A DNA stretch of 48,937 nt from contig JBKJIJ010000017.1 in assembly GCA_046598525.1 (NCBI GenBank), positions 1-48,937 on the forward strand. The letters run 5' to 3'. Shown in pieces: positions 40,120-48,937 of the stretch; positions within the stretch are counted from its first letter, which is position 1; every line of letters begins with the position of its first letter. Position numbers and translations under genes: made by a program. The DNA is from Methylotenera_A sp046598525. Its GTDB lineage: Bacteria > Pseudomonadota > Gammaproteobacteria > Burkholderiales > Methylophilaceae. A model generated the notes under the pieces. That model was not told where the DNA came from. It saw nothing but the letters and a program-made list of their open reading frames with translations, and made no database searches.

Positions 40120-41772
40120 CTACTTTAATGCCTTAGTGTGGTTAATCAAGCCATTAGTAGAGCTATCGTAGTTAGTCACTTTGCCTTCACTGGTTAGCTG
40201 CGGCAAGATTTGTTGGGCAATTTGTTTGCCGTACTCAACGCCCCATTGGTCGTAGCTATTGATATCCCACATAATGCCTTGTACAAATATTTTGTGCTCG
40301 TATAGCGCGATAAGTTTGCCTAGTGTGTTCGGCGTTAATTTGTCGAATAAAATAGAGGTGGTAGGGCGGTTGCCTTCAAACACTTTATGCGGCAATAATT
40401 TTTCTAATTCTTCACCTTTTAAGCCTTGGTTTTCTAACTCTACGCGCGCTTGATTGTGGGTTTTGCCCAGCATTAACGATTGCGTTTGCGCTAAAAAGTT
40501 AGCTAACAAAATTTTGTGGTGCGCGTAGCCGTGTTTGCCGATGGCATAGTGGCTGTGCACTGGCATTAAAAAGTCGGCAGGTACAATTTGTGTGCCTTGA
40601 TGGATTAATTGGTAAAACGCATGCTGGCCATTGGTGCCAGCTTCACCCCAAATAACTGGGCCAGTTTTGTATTGCACGCGGGTGCCATCGCGGCAGATAA
40701 ATTTACCGTTACTTTCCATATCCGCTTGTTGCATATAAGCAGGAAAGCGCGCTAAACCTTGATCGTAGGGCAGGATAGCATTGGTATCGACATGGAAAAA
40801 GTTGTTATACCAAACGCCAATTAATGCCAAAATGACTGGCATATTTTGCTCTAAAGGCGCGGTTTTGAAATGGTTATCCATTTCATGTGCGCCATCTAGC
40901 AAGGCCTCAAAATTATCCATGCCAACGTACAAGGCAATGCTTAAGCCAATGGCAGACCATAGTGAATAACGACCGCCTACCCAATCCCAAAACGCAAACA
41001 TATTAGCGGTATCAATGCCGAAATCAGCTACTGCTTTTGCGTTGGTGGATAACGCCACAAAGTGTTTTGCTACTTCGTTGCTATCTTTGGCGGATTCTAA
41101 AAACCATGTGCGCGCGCTCATGGCGTTGGTCATGGTTTCTTGCGTGGTAAATGTTTTAGAAGCCACAATAAACAAGGTGGTTTCAGGTTTGCATTTTTCT
41201 AACGCGCGCATTAAATGGGCGCCATCAATATTCGATACAAAATGGATGTTAAGTGCTGGGCTAGCGTATGGTTTTAAGGCATCGCACACCATTACAGGGC
41301 CTAAATCAGAGCCGCCAATACCAATATTCACAATATCGGTGATGCGTTTACCTGTGTAGCCAAGCCAAGTGCCGTTGCGTACTTTTTCTGAAAACTCGCG
41401 CATTTGCGCTAGCACTGCGTTAATGTCTGGCATCACATCTTTGCCATCTACCATTACTGGCGTATTGCTACGGTTGCGCAGGGCGGTATGCAGCACAGCG
41501 CGATTTTCGGTGATATTGATTTTTTCACCACTAAACATGGCATCACGCCATTGCTCAATTTTGGCTTCGCGCGCCATTTGAAACAGCATAGGCAAGGTTT
41601 CATCGTTGATACGATGTTTGGAATAATCAAACAGAATATCGCCAAAATGTAAGCTGTAATGCTCAAAGCGTTTTGGGTCGGCTGCAAATAAATCGCGCAT
41701 ATGAAGTGACGCAATTTCTTTTTGATGCGCACACAATTTTTGCCAAGTAGGGAACTGAGTAAGAGTTGTCAT
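40120..41772 (-). CDS. pgi: Glucose-6-phosphate isomerase
   Basis: This 550-residue enzyme interconverts glucose 6-phosphate and fructose 6-phosphate. The SIS-domain signatures are present: IGIGGSDLGPVMV, FVASKTFTTQETM, VIWGEAGTNGQHAFYQLIHQG (family pattern) and PVHSHYAIGKHG, with the catalytic Lys in the C-terminal part (GLINHTKALK is the tail). It lies 73 bp downstream of glgB in the same direction, so the product of glycogen breakdown and its isomerase are linked. Confidence 0.96.
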   Translation of the reverse strand: MTTLTQFPTWQKLCAHQKEIASLHMRDLFAADPKRFEHYSLHFGDILFDYSKHRINDETLPMLFQMAREAKIEQWRDAMFSGEKINITENRAVLHTALRNRSNTPVMVDGKDVMPDINAVLAQMREFSEKVRNGTWLGYTGKRITDIVNIGIGGSDLGPVMVCDALKPYASPALNIHFVSNIDGAHLMRALEKCKPETTLFIVASKTFTTQETMTNAMSARTWFLESAKDSNEVAKHFVALSTNAKAVADFGIDTANMFAFWDWVGGRYSLWSAIGLSIALYVGMDNFEALLDGAHEMDNHFKTAPLEQNMPVILALIGVWYNNFFHVDTNAILPYDQGLARFPAYMQQADMESNGKFICRDGTRVQYKTGPVIWGEAGTNGQHAFYQLIHQGTQIVPADFLMPVHSHYAIGKHGYAHHKILLANFLAQTQSLMLGKTHNQARVELENQGLKGEELEKLLPHKVFEGNRPTTSILFDKLTPNTLGKLIALYEHKIFVQGIMWDINSYDQWGVEYGKQIAQQILPQLTSEGKVTNYDSSTNGLINHTKALK

Positions 41773-41845
41773 TTATTATTTAAAACAGTAGTTTATTATA
41801 GGTATTTAATGTTGGTTATAAGTATAACTTTACAATATGACAGCA

Positions 41846-44020
41846 TTAAGATTTATGGGTGATGATTAAACCTGCTAATGGCGGCAAGGTAATTAATAAT
41901 GATTGCGCATGGTTCATCCAGGAAATATTTTCTGTTTGTAAACCAGCGCCATTACCTTGATTACTGCCGCCATAATAGCCAGCGTCACTGTTAAAAATCT
42001 CCGCATATTGGCCTGCTTTTGGCACACCAATGCGATAATTTTCACGGAACACAGGCGTAAAATTCATCACTATTATAGCAAAAGAATTATCTAGGCCGCG
42101 TCTGATGAAACTAATAATTGATTGATCCGAATCGTGGCAATCAATCCAATCAAAACCTTGCACTTCAAAATCCAGCTCATGCAGACATTCAAGATGCAGA
42201 TAATGCATATTTAAATCGCGTGCGGTGCGCTGAATACCAATGTGCGCTTCGTGCTCAAGCAAGTGCCAATCTAAACTGGCGTTTACATTCCACTCAATGC
42301 CTTGCGCAATTTCGTTGCCCATAAAATTGAGTTTTTTGCCTGGGCTGGTCATTTGCAGCGTCATTAATAGGCGCAAATTAGCAAATTTTTGCCATGAGTC
42401 GCCCGGCATTTTGCCAATTAAAGAGCCTTTGCCATGCACCACTTCGTCATGTGAAAACGGTAGTACAAAGTTTTCGCTATAAGCATACAGTTGGCCAAAC
42501 GTGAGCATGCTGTGGTGATATTTGCGATGCACTGAATCGTTTTCAATGTAGCTGAGCGTGTCGTTCATCCAGCCCATATTCCACTTCATGCTGAAACCCA
42601 AACCGCCTAAGTAAATAGGGCGCGAAACGGCTGGCCAAGCGGTAGATTCTTCTGCAATAGTAAGCGCACCCGGGAAATCTTGATGAACCACCATATTGAG
42701 TTGTTTTAAGAAATCAATCGCTTCTAGATTTTCGCGGCCGCCAAATTTATTGGGCACCCATTCGCCTGCTTTGCGTGAGTAATCCAAATACAGCATAGAA
42801 GCCACGGCATCCACACGCAAGCCATCAATATGGAATTCTTTTAACCAAAAATAGGCGCTGGCAATTAAGAAATTGCGTACTTCATTGCGGCCATAGTTAA
42901 ATATTAATGTACCCCAATCTTGGTGCTCACCAATGCGTGGGTCCTCATGTTCGTATAAGGCGGTGCCGTCAAAACGGGCTAACGCCCAATCATCTTTAGG
43001 GAAATGGCCCGGTACCCAATCTAAAATCACGCCAATATTGGCTTGGTGACAGGCATCGATTAAAAATTTCAAATCGTCTGGCGTGCCGAATCGGTTAGTC
43101 ACGCCAAAATAGCCAGTGGTTTGATAGCCCCATGATTCATTTAAAGGGTGCTCAGTAATCGGCAGTAATTCAATGTGCGTGTAACCCATATCGGCCACAT
43201 AAGGCACTAATTCAGCGGCTAATTCGAGATAGGTTAATGGCAGATTGCCATTTTTACGGCGCCATGAGCCCACATGAATTTCATAACAATTAAACGGTGC
43301 ATGCAACCAATCGTTTTTGGCGCGATGATTTAACCATTCGCTGTCTTGCCATTGATAAGTGCTGTTGGCTGAAATTTTAGCTGCAGTACCCGGACGCGCT
43401 TCAAACTCGCGCGCAAAAGGATCTGTTTTAGTTAATATGGCTTGCGATTGACGATTGCGAATCTCAAATTTATATAAGGTTTCGGCGGCCAAATTCGGAA
43501 TAAATAATTCCCAAACGCCGGTGCTACCGCGCACGCGCATAGGGTTTACGCGGCCATCCCATTGGTTAAAGTTGCCAATCACACTCACGCGCTCGGCATT
43601 TGGCGCCCAAACAGCAAAGCGTACACCTTGCACGCCTTGATGCTCAATGATGTGCGCACCAAACGTGTTGTAAGCTTGATTAAGTGAGCCTTCACCAAAT
43701 AAGTACAATTCGTTATCGGTTAATATCGGATTAAAGCTGTAAGTATCAATGGTTTCTTGTACTTGGCCATTTGCTTCAATTTGAATCACGCAAGGCGAGC
43801 TTGGCGCTGTTTTGCCGCGCCATTCAAATAAGCCAGCGGCATGCACGCGCTCGCATTCTACCCACTTCGATTTAACCTGCAGGCTGACTTTTTCGGCATA
43901 CGGCAGAAACGTGCGGAAAACAAATTCGGCACCTTCTTTATGCAATCCTAAATAAGCAAAAGCATCGTGATGTTTTGCATCGAGTATCAAATTAAGTTGG
44001 TTTTGAGTTGTGCTGGCCAC
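41846..44020 (-). CDS. glgB: 1,4-alpha-glucan branching enzyme
   Basis: This GH13 enzyme makes the alpha-1,6 branches of glycogen. It has 724 residues, with two N-terminal CBM48/E-set-like domains (RFAVWAPNAERVSVIGNFNQ is the clearest) and a catalytic barrel. The nucleophile Asp is in GLRVDAVASMLYLDYSR, the acid Glu in TIAEESTAWP, and the stabilising Asp in FSHDEVVHGKGSL. GYQTTGYF and DWVPGHFPKDDWALARFDG are also characteristic. It is divergent from glgC and precedes pgi. Confidence 0.96.
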   Translation of the reverse strand: MASTTQNQLNLILDAKHHDAFAYLGLHKEGAEFVFRTFLPYAEKVSLQVKSKWVECERVHAAGLFEWRGKTAPSSPCVIQIEANGQVQETIDTYSFNPILTDNELYLFGEGSLNQAYNTFGAHIIEHQGVQGVRFAVWAPNAERVSVIGNFNQWDGRVNPMRVRGSTGVWELFIPNLAAETLYKFEIRNRQSQAILTKTDPFAREFEARPGTAAKISANSTYQWQDSEWLNHRAKNDWLHAPFNCYEIHVGSWRRKNGNLPLTYLELAAELVPYVADMGYTHIELLPITEHPLNESWGYQTTGYFGVTNRFGTPDDLKFLIDACHQANIGVILDWVPGHFPKDDWALARFDGTALYEHEDPRIGEHQDWGTLIFNYGRNEVRNFLIASAYFWLKEFHIDGLRVDAVASMLYLDYSRKAGEWVPNKFGGRENLEAIDFLKQLNMVVHQDFPGALTIAEESTAWPAVSRPIYLGGLGFSMKWNMGWMNDTLSYIENDSVHRKYHHSMLTFGQLYAYSENFVLPFSHDEVVHGKGSLIGKMPGDSWQKFANLRLLMTLQMTSPGKKLNFMGNEIAQGIEWNVNASLDWHLLEHEAHIGIQRTARDLNMHYLHLECLHELDFEVQGFDWIDCHDSDQSIISFIRRGLDNSFAIIVMNFTPVFRENYRIGVPKAGQYAEIFNSDAGYYGGSNQGNGAGLQTENISWMNHAQSLLITLPPLAGLIITHKS

Positions 44021-44205
44021 GATATAATTTCTTTAAAATCGGTTGAATTAGACTGGATTATAACCCTTATCTAAGCCTATAATTAAATTGTAAATATTTT
44101 GTATCATTTTGGAATGTGAAATATTTATTAAATTAATGTTATTTGCCCAATACGGCTGTTTTCTGGCCTACAAGACAATAATGTTTATTCTTATTGACTA
44201 AGTTT

Positions 44206-44213
44206 AAGGAGGG
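44206..44213 (+). promoter_or_regulatory. Strong ribosome binding site of glgC
   Basis: AAGGAGGG ends five bases before the ATG at 44219. It is one of the best Shine-Dalgarno matches in the window, suggesting high translation of the committed enzyme of glycogen synthesis. Confidence 0.8.
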
Positions 44214-44218
44214 CAGCC

Positions 44219-45487
44219 ATGGCACAAGATGCGAATAGTTCACGTTTTATTAGCACAATGACAAAGAATACGGTTGCGCTAATTTTAGCTGGCGGACGCG
44301 GTAGCCGACTAAAAGATTTAACCGATAGGCGCGCAAAACCAGCGGTTCCATTTGGCGGAAAATTCCGCATTATCGATTTCCCATTATCCAATTGCATTAA
44401 TTCTGGTATTCGCCGTGTTGGCGTGATTACCCAATATAAATCGCATAGCTTAATTAGGCATATTCAGCGCGGCTGGAGTTTTTTAAACGGCGAATTTAAC
44501 GAATACATTGAGTTGTTACCAGCATCGCAGCAAAATAATACAGAAGAGTGGTACAAAGGTACCGCCGATGCTGTGCATCAAAACGTGGATATTTTGAAAT
44601 CCAGCAACGCGCAATATGTGGTGATTTTGGCAGGGGACCATATTTATAAAATGGATTACGGCCAAATGTTGGCAACGCATGCCAAAAATAATGCCGATAT
44701 GACCATTGCCTGCTTAAATGTGCCATTAGAAGAAGCCAAAGGTTTTGGCGTAATGGCGGTGGATGATGAAGACCGTATTATTGAATTTTCTGAAAAACCA
44801 GAAAAGCCTAAACACATGCCGGGCGACAAAACACAAGCCTTAGCCAGTATGGGTATTTACATTTTTAATGCGCAATTTTTGTATGAAGAATTAGCCAGAG
44901 ATGCGGCAGAACCCAATTCTACTAAAGATTTTGGCGGCGATATTATTCCTTATTTAATCTCACGCGCACGCGTGTATGCGCACCGATTCTCTGAAAGCTG
45001 TGTTGGCGCTAAAAATGGTTTCTACTATTGGCGCGATGTTGGTACGGTTGATGCTTATTGGGAAGCGAACATGGAATTAACACGTGTGACGCCTGAGCTT
45101 AATATGTATGACAATAACTGGCCGATTTGGACTTATCAAGAGCAAGTGCCACCGGCTAAATTTGTGTTCAACGATGAAGGCCGAACCGGTAAAGCGACTG
45201 ATTCTATTGTGTCTGGCGGCTGCTTAATCAGCGGCTCATGCGTGACAAGTTCAGTATTGTTTTCTAATGTGCGCGTGCACAGTTATTGCGATATTGAAGG
45301 TGCCGTATTATTGCCAAATGTGGTGGTTCACCGTCACGCTAAATTAAAAAATGTAGTGGTGGATAAAGGCGTAGAGATTCCAGAAGGTATTGAAATTGGC
45401 TTTGACTTAAAAGCCGACAAAAAACGTTTTTATGTATCCGAAAAAGGAACAGTATTGGTAACCAAATCGATGCTGCTTAAATTATAA
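44219..45487 (+). CDS. glgC: Glucose-1-phosphate adenylyltransferase
   Basis: This enzyme makes ADP-glucose from ATP and glucose 1-phosphate, the committed step of glycogen synthesis. It has 422 residues. The nucleotidyltransferase site is ILAGGRGSRLKDLTDRRAKP. GGKFRIIDFPLSNCINSG and the PYS-like YKGTADAVHQN stretch identify GlgC. FSEKPEKP, the YYWRDVGTVDAYWEAN stretch and the C-terminal left-handed beta-helix with repeated I/V-x6 units follow. The start has a strong ribosome binding site. Followed by the GH57 gene after 37 bp. Confidence 0.96.
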   Translation: MAQDANSSRFISTMTKNTVALILAGGRGSRLKDLTDRRAKPAVPFGGKFRIIDFPLSNCINSGIRRVGVITQYKSHSLIRHIQRGWSFLNGEFNEYIELLPASQQNNTEEWYKGTADAVHQNVDILKSSNAQYVVILAGDHIYKMDYGQMLATHAKNNADMTIACLNVPLEEAKGFGVMAVDDEDRIIEFSEKPEKPKHMPGDKTQALASMGIYIFNAQFLYEELARDAAEPNSTKDFGGDIIPYLISRARVYAHRFSESCVGAKNGFYYWRDVGTVDAYWEANMELTRVTPELNMYDNNWPIWTYQEQVPPAKFVFNDEGRTGKATDSIVSGGCLISGSCVTSSVLFSNVRVHSYCDIEGAVLLPNVVVHRHAKLKNVVVDKGVEIPEGIEIGFDLKADKKRFYVSEKGTVLVTKSMLLKL

Positions 45488-45524
45488 GTAACAAGTTTTA
45501 AATTTTTAAATTGAATATTGAGAT

Positions 45525-47264
45525 ATGAATCAACCTAAATTATTAATTTCGCTCTACTGGCATATGCATCAGCCAGATTACCGCGATTCAATCTCTGGTG
45601 AGTACGTACTGCCTTGGACTTATTTGCACGCCATTAAAGACTATTCTGATATGGCTTACCATTTGGAGATGAATCCAAAAGCCAAAGTAAGCTTTAATTT
45701 TGTGCCTATTTTGCTGGATCAACTAGAAGATTACGCCCAGCAATTTAAAACAAAACGCGTAAAAGACCCCATTTTAAAATTACTCAGCACTGATGATTTA
45801 TGGATGATTTCGCTTGAAGAGCGCCGTTTAATCAAAGACAGTTGCTTTAAAAGTTATCACGAAAAAATGCTTAAGCCGTTTCCCGATTACGATCGGCTGC
45901 ATAAAATGTTTGAGTTTTTAACCGAAGATGGCCGTGATGATTTAATTTATTTATCCGGCCAGTATTTATCCGATTTATTGGTGTGGTACCACTTGGCTTG
46001 GATGGGCGAAAGCGTGCGCCAGAACAATACTTTGGTGCAAACATTAATGAGCAAGGGTAAGAAATTTACCAATGAAGACCGTTTGGCTTTGTACGATTTA
46101 GTAGGTGAATTAATTGCTAATTTGATTCCGCGCTACAAAAAATTGGCCGAAACAGGCCAAATTGAAATTTCTAGCACGCCGCACTATCATCCGATATTGC
46201 CCTTGCTGGTTGATTTTGAAACCACGCATGACGCCATGAGCAATGCTATTTTGCCAAAATCGCCAAAATATCCGGGCGGTATTGAGCGTGCGATTGACCA
46301 TCTAAAAGATGCCACAACATCGCACACGCGCCGTTTTGGTATGGCGCCAAAAGGCATGTGGCCATCTGAGGGGGCGGTTTCTAAAGAAAGTTTGCTATTA
46401 ATGGCGAATCAGGGCGTGCAATGGGCGGCTTCTGGTGAAGGTGTTTTAGCCAATAGTCTGCGTAAATCTAGCCCTAAAAAAGCCTTATTATCACGTCACG
46501 ATTATTTATATAAGCCTTATAAAGTCAGCAATACTGAAGATTCGATTACCTGCTTTTTTAGAGATGACCGATTGTCGGACAAAATCGGTTTTGAATATTC
46601 TAAGATGCACAGCAGCGAAGCCGTAAACGATTTTATTCAAACCTTAGAGCACATTTACAATACTTATCAGCGCCAAGAAAACCCAGTAGTTAGCGTGATT
46701 TTAGATGGCGAAAACGCGTGGGAATATTATCCGTATAACGGCCATTATTTCTTAACAGAGCTGTATGCCGCACTGGTTAACCATCCTAATATTGAAATGG
46801 TGACGCAATCTGAAGTGTTGCAAGCGATGAAAGCGCCCGAAAAAAGCCTTTATAAAATTAATTGCGGTGTGTTGCCAGAAATTTCGGCAGGCAGTTGGGT
46901 GTATGGCAGCTTTAGCACTTGGATTGGTAGCGTAGATAAAAATTATGGCTGGGATTTACTATGTGAGGCCAAAAAATCGTACGATAAAGTCATGAAGTTG
47001 GGCAAATTAACAGCCCAAGAAAAACACGCTTGTGAGCATCAATTATCGGTTTGTGAAGGCTCTGATTGGTTTTGGTGGCTAGGCGATTACAACGCCGCCA
47101 TGAGTGTGAGTAGTTTTGATCAGTTATATCGCCGCAATTTAATGAACTTGTATCGCCTGCTTAAATTGCCGATTCCCGAACATTTAAATGCATCCATCAG
47201 CATGGGTGATAGCCAAGCGGCAAATGATTCGAACAGCGGAACCATGCGCAGAGGACAAGAGTAG
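45525..47264 (+). CDS. GH57-family glycoside hydrolase (alpha-amylase / 4-alpha-glucanotransferase type)
   Basis: This 579-residue protein has the GH57 conserved regions: YWHMHQPDY (His-Gln-Pro at 15-17), then GMWPSEGAVS with the likely nucleophile Glu282, and ILDGENAWEYYP with the likely acid Asp394. The C-terminal third (SWVYGSFSTWIG and WFWWLGDYN) is typical of the amylopullulanase-like group. No signal peptide was seen, so it acts in the cytoplasm on glycogen or maltodextrins. The exact reaction (hydrolysis or transfer) is not told by the sequence. It lies 37 bp after glgC and 106 bp before malQ. Confidence 0.9.
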   Translation: MNQPKLLISLYWHMHQPDYRDSISGEYVLPWTYLHAIKDYSDMAYHLEMNPKAKVSFNFVPILLDQLEDYAQQFKTKRVKDPILKLLSTDDLWMISLEERRLIKDSCFKSYHEKMLKPFPDYDRLHKMFEFLTEDGRDDLIYLSGQYLSDLLVWYHLAWMGESVRQNNTLVQTLMSKGKKFTNEDRLALYDLVGELIANLIPRYKKLAETGQIEISSTPHYHPILPLLVDFETTHDAMSNAILPKSPKYPGGIERAIDHLKDATTSHTRRFGMAPKGMWPSEGAVSKESLLLMANQGVQWAASGEGVLANSLRKSSPKKALLSRHDYLYKPYKVSNTEDSITCFFRDDRLSDKIGFEYSKMHSSEAVNDFIQTLEHIYNTYQRQENPVVSVILDGENAWEYYPYNGHYFLTELYAALVNHPNIEMVTQSEVLQAMKAPEKSLYKINCGVLPEISAGSWVYGSFSTWIGSVDKNYGWDLLCEAKKSYDKVMKLGKLTAQEKHACEHQLSVCEGSDWFWWLGDYNAAMSVSSFDQLYRRNLMNLYRLLKLPIPEHLNASISMGDSQAANDSNSGTMRRGQE

Positions 47265-47295
47265 TTAATTTGTCATTTTCTAAAACCTGCCCTAC

Positions 47296-47335
47296 GCGCC
47301 TAATTAATGGTGTTATTCATGCCATTAATTAGCGC
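47296..47335. repeat. Long hairpin in the GH57-malQ gap
   Basis: GCGC-C-TAATTAATGG (47296-47310) pairs with CCATTAATTAGCGC (47322-47335), 14 bp with a single bulged C, around an 11-base loop. No T-run follows, so it is not a classical terminator. It could stabilise the upstream mRNA, serve as a processing site or be an operator for malQ. Confidence 0.6.
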
Positions 47336-47370
47336 AACTAATAACAAAGCATAAAGAAATAAGAAATAAA

Positions 47371-48837
47371 ATGAAAAAATCGCAGCAACTTAAAGCAGGT
47401 GTTTTATTACATATAAGCTCTTTGCCCGAAGGCACAATGGGCTTGCAGGCGCAGCGATTTATTGATTTTTTGAGTGCGACAGGGGTGAGTGTTTGGCAAA
47501 CGCTACCACTCAATATGCCGCACAACGATGGCTCGCCTTATCAATGTTTAAGCGCGCATGCGGGTAATCCTGCGTTTATTGATTTGCAGCAATTATTGCA
47601 AGCAGGCTACATTAATGCGACCGATTTACAGATTTATAAGGCTGATCCTACTTTAGCGCAGCATCAAAAATTGTTTGAAAAAGCGTTTTGTGTTGCCTCT
47701 CAGCAGCCAGATACAAGCGATTACATCACCTTTAAAAAGTTTTGCAAAAAGCATAGCCATTGGCTAAACGATTTTGCTTTGTTCCTAATGTTGCGTGAGC
47801 AATTTAATCAAACCAGCTGGAATAGCTGGCCGGTTGCTTACAAAAAACGTGATTTAAAAACACTAAACCTTGCTAAAAAACAACACGCGCATGCCATTGC
47901 GGTAATTAAATTTACCCAGTTTATTTTCTTTAAACAATGGTTTGAGTTAAAAGCCTATGCCAATCAACATCATATTGCCATGTTTGGCGATATTCCAATT
48001 TTTGTGGCCTTTGATAGTGCCGACGTTTGGGCCAACCCCGATTTATTTAAAATAGATAAACATTGCAATATGACGGTGGTGGCAGGTGTGCCGCCTGATT
48101 ATTTCTCTAGAACCGGCCAGCGCTGGGGTAACCCGCACTACAATTGGCGCGCCATGAAAAAAGAAGACTTTAAATGGTGGTTAGCGCGTATGCACACGCA
48201 AAATAGTTTGTTTGATATGGTGCGTATTGATCACTTCAGAGGCTTAGAAGCGGCGTGGGAAATCCCGGCCACTGCAGACACGGCAATTAACGGTAAATGG
48301 CAGGTAGCTCCTGGTAATTTGCTGTTGTCAGCGATTAAAAAACGCTTTAAAAAGATGTGCTTAGTAGCAGAAGATTTGGGCATTATTACCGATGAAGTGA
48401 ACGCCTTAAGACATGAATACAATATGCCGGGCATGAAGATTTTGCAATTTGCTTTTGGCGGTGGTGACGATAATTTGTATTTACCGCACAATGTTGAAGC
48501 CAATAGCGTGGTTTACACTGGCACGCATGATAATGACACCACCTTGGGTTGGTATCAACAGCTTGAAGAAAACGCCAAAAATCATTTGCACAGCGTGCTA
48601 AATAACGATGAGCCGGATATGCCAAATGCTTTGATTGATATGGCTTTAGCAACGCAAGCCGATTTAGCGATTATACCCATGCAAGATATTTTGGCGCTTG
48701 ATAGCACCAACCGTATGAATACCCCTGGCACATTAGGCGGTAATTGGGTTTGGCGTTTTGATTGGCCAGAATTAACGCCACAGCAGCAACAGCATTTTGC
48801 CGATGCGGTGCAACGCTCTGGGCGGCGCATTAATTAG
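47371..48837 (+). CDS. malQ: 4-alpha-glucanotransferase (amylomaltase)
   Basis: This GH77 enzyme transfers alpha-1,4-glucan segments between maltodextrins and releases glucose. It has 488 residues. Characteristic parts are GVLLHISSLPEGTMG, SPYQCLSAHAGNP and DIPIFVAFDSADVWANP, followed by the catalytic Asp in VRIDHFRGLEAAWEIP, the Glu in CLVAEDLGIITDEV and the His-Asp in YTGTHDNDTTLGW. The C-terminus has ALDSTNRMNTPGTLGGNW. Its product glucose would be used by the glucokinase, whose ATG is two bases after the malQ stop. Confidence 0.95.
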   Translation: MKKSQQLKAGVLLHISSLPEGTMGLQAQRFIDFLSATGVSVWQTLPLNMPHNDGSPYQCLSAHAGNPAFIDLQQLLQAGYINATDLQIYKADPTLAQHQKLFEKAFCVASQQPDTSDYITFKKFCKKHSHWLNDFALFLMLREQFNQTSWNSWPVAYKKRDLKTLNLAKKQHAHAIAVIKFTQFIFFKQWFELKAYANQHHIAMFGDIPIFVAFDSADVWANPDLFKIDKHCNMTVVAGVPPDYFSRTGQRWGNPHYNWRAMKKEDFKWWLARMHTQNSLFDMVRIDHFRGLEAAWEIPATADTAINGKWQVAPGNLLLSAIKKRFKKMCLVAEDLGIITDEVNALRHEYNMPGMKILQFAFGGGDDNLYLPHNVEANSVVYTGTHDNDTTLGWYQQLEENAKNHLHSVLNNDEPDMPNALIDMALATQADLAIIPMQDILALDSTNRMNTPGTLGGNWVWRFDWPELTPQQQQHFADAVQRSGRRIN

Positions 48838-48839
48838 CG

Positions 48840-48937
48840 ATGAGTTTGCTAATTGGCATTGATGTTGGTGGCACTAATTTACGTTTAGGCGTGGTTAAAT
48901 CCAGCGTTGGTGCGCTGCAATTGCTAGAAGAAATGCG
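48840..48937 (+). CDS. ROK-family glucokinase, N-terminal fragment (cut by window edge)
   Basis: The first 32 codons are present. The start ATG at 48840 lies two bases after the malQ stop. The sequence begins MSLLIGIDVGGTNLRLGVV, the ATP-binding phosphate-1 motif of ROK and hexokinase-like sugar kinases. Given the malQ neighbour and the glycogen genes, glucokinase is the most likely role. The rest of the gene lies outside the window. Confidence 0.75.
   Translation, partial: MSLLIGIDVGGTNLRLGVVKSSVGALQLLEEM

Noticed and set aside
1..48937. CRISPR arrays, rRNA genes, complete insertion sequences, prophage genes
   Set aside because: I looked for repeated spacers, rRNA landmarks and transposase or phage motifs and saw none.

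Overview
The window is a dense, AT-rich chromosomal segment of a Gram-negative betaproteobacterium. The block ppiD-fabI, mltD-gloB-methyltransferase-rnhA-dnaQ, rne/rluC-gph-Rieske-sppA and orn-M48-rsgA is the order usual in Nitrosomonadales. The glgB-pgi / glgC-GH57-malQ-glk cluster and the low GC suggest Methylophilaceae (Methylotenera-like). This assignment is inferred from gene order and family recognition and was not checked by a search. I found no rRNA, tRNA, CRISPR array, prophage or intact insertion sequence.

Layout. 1-3103: the start of a secretin gene (gspD, minus strand, cut by the window edge), divergent from gspE and gspF of a type II secretion system. 3142-7618: a locus of unknown function with an EF-hand-bearing HupE/UreJ-type membrane protein and a TPR protein (minus), divergent from an exported DUF4331 protein and a small lipoprotein (plus). 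7619-8339: a gene-free stretch with several hairpins and an orphan terminator. 8340-11117: ppiD and fabI converging on a shared bidirectional terminator. 11188-11367: a 180-bp MITE-like inverted-repeat element. 11370-14920: a peptide-type ABC importer (binding protein and two permeases) with no ATPase gene. 15026-19595: mltD, gloB, a methyltransferase gene, rnhA and dnaQ. 19661-23110: rfbBACD for dTDP-L-rhamnose. 23134-26979: queD, a degenerate GGDEF-EAL protein and an HD-GYP protein lacking the HD-motif histidine. 27173-30410: rsgA, a small cytochrome c, an M48 protease and orn.

30560-32519: glgA and crcB. 32586-39054: rne, a 591-bp regulatory gap with a perfect 20-bp palindrome, then rluC, a phosphoglycolate-phosphatase-like HAD gene, a Rieske gene and an S49 peptidase gene. 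39167-40006: two small uncharacterised genes set between repeat-like sequences. 40120-48937: pgi and glgB (minus), then glgC, a GH57 glucanotransferase/amylase, malQ and the start of an ROK glucokinase gene (plus).

Together glgA, glgB, glgC, GH57, malQ, glk and pgi give a nearly complete route for storing carbon as glycogen and returning it to glucose 6-phosphate. The rfb genes feed surface polysaccharide. The EAL/HD-GYP pair points to cyclic-di-GMP control. Most of the window is housekeeping. The best candidate for an undescribed system is the DUF4331/TPR/HupE-like/lipoprotein locus; the next most interesting items are the MITE-like element, the repeats at the ppiD promoter and the palindrome upstream of rne.
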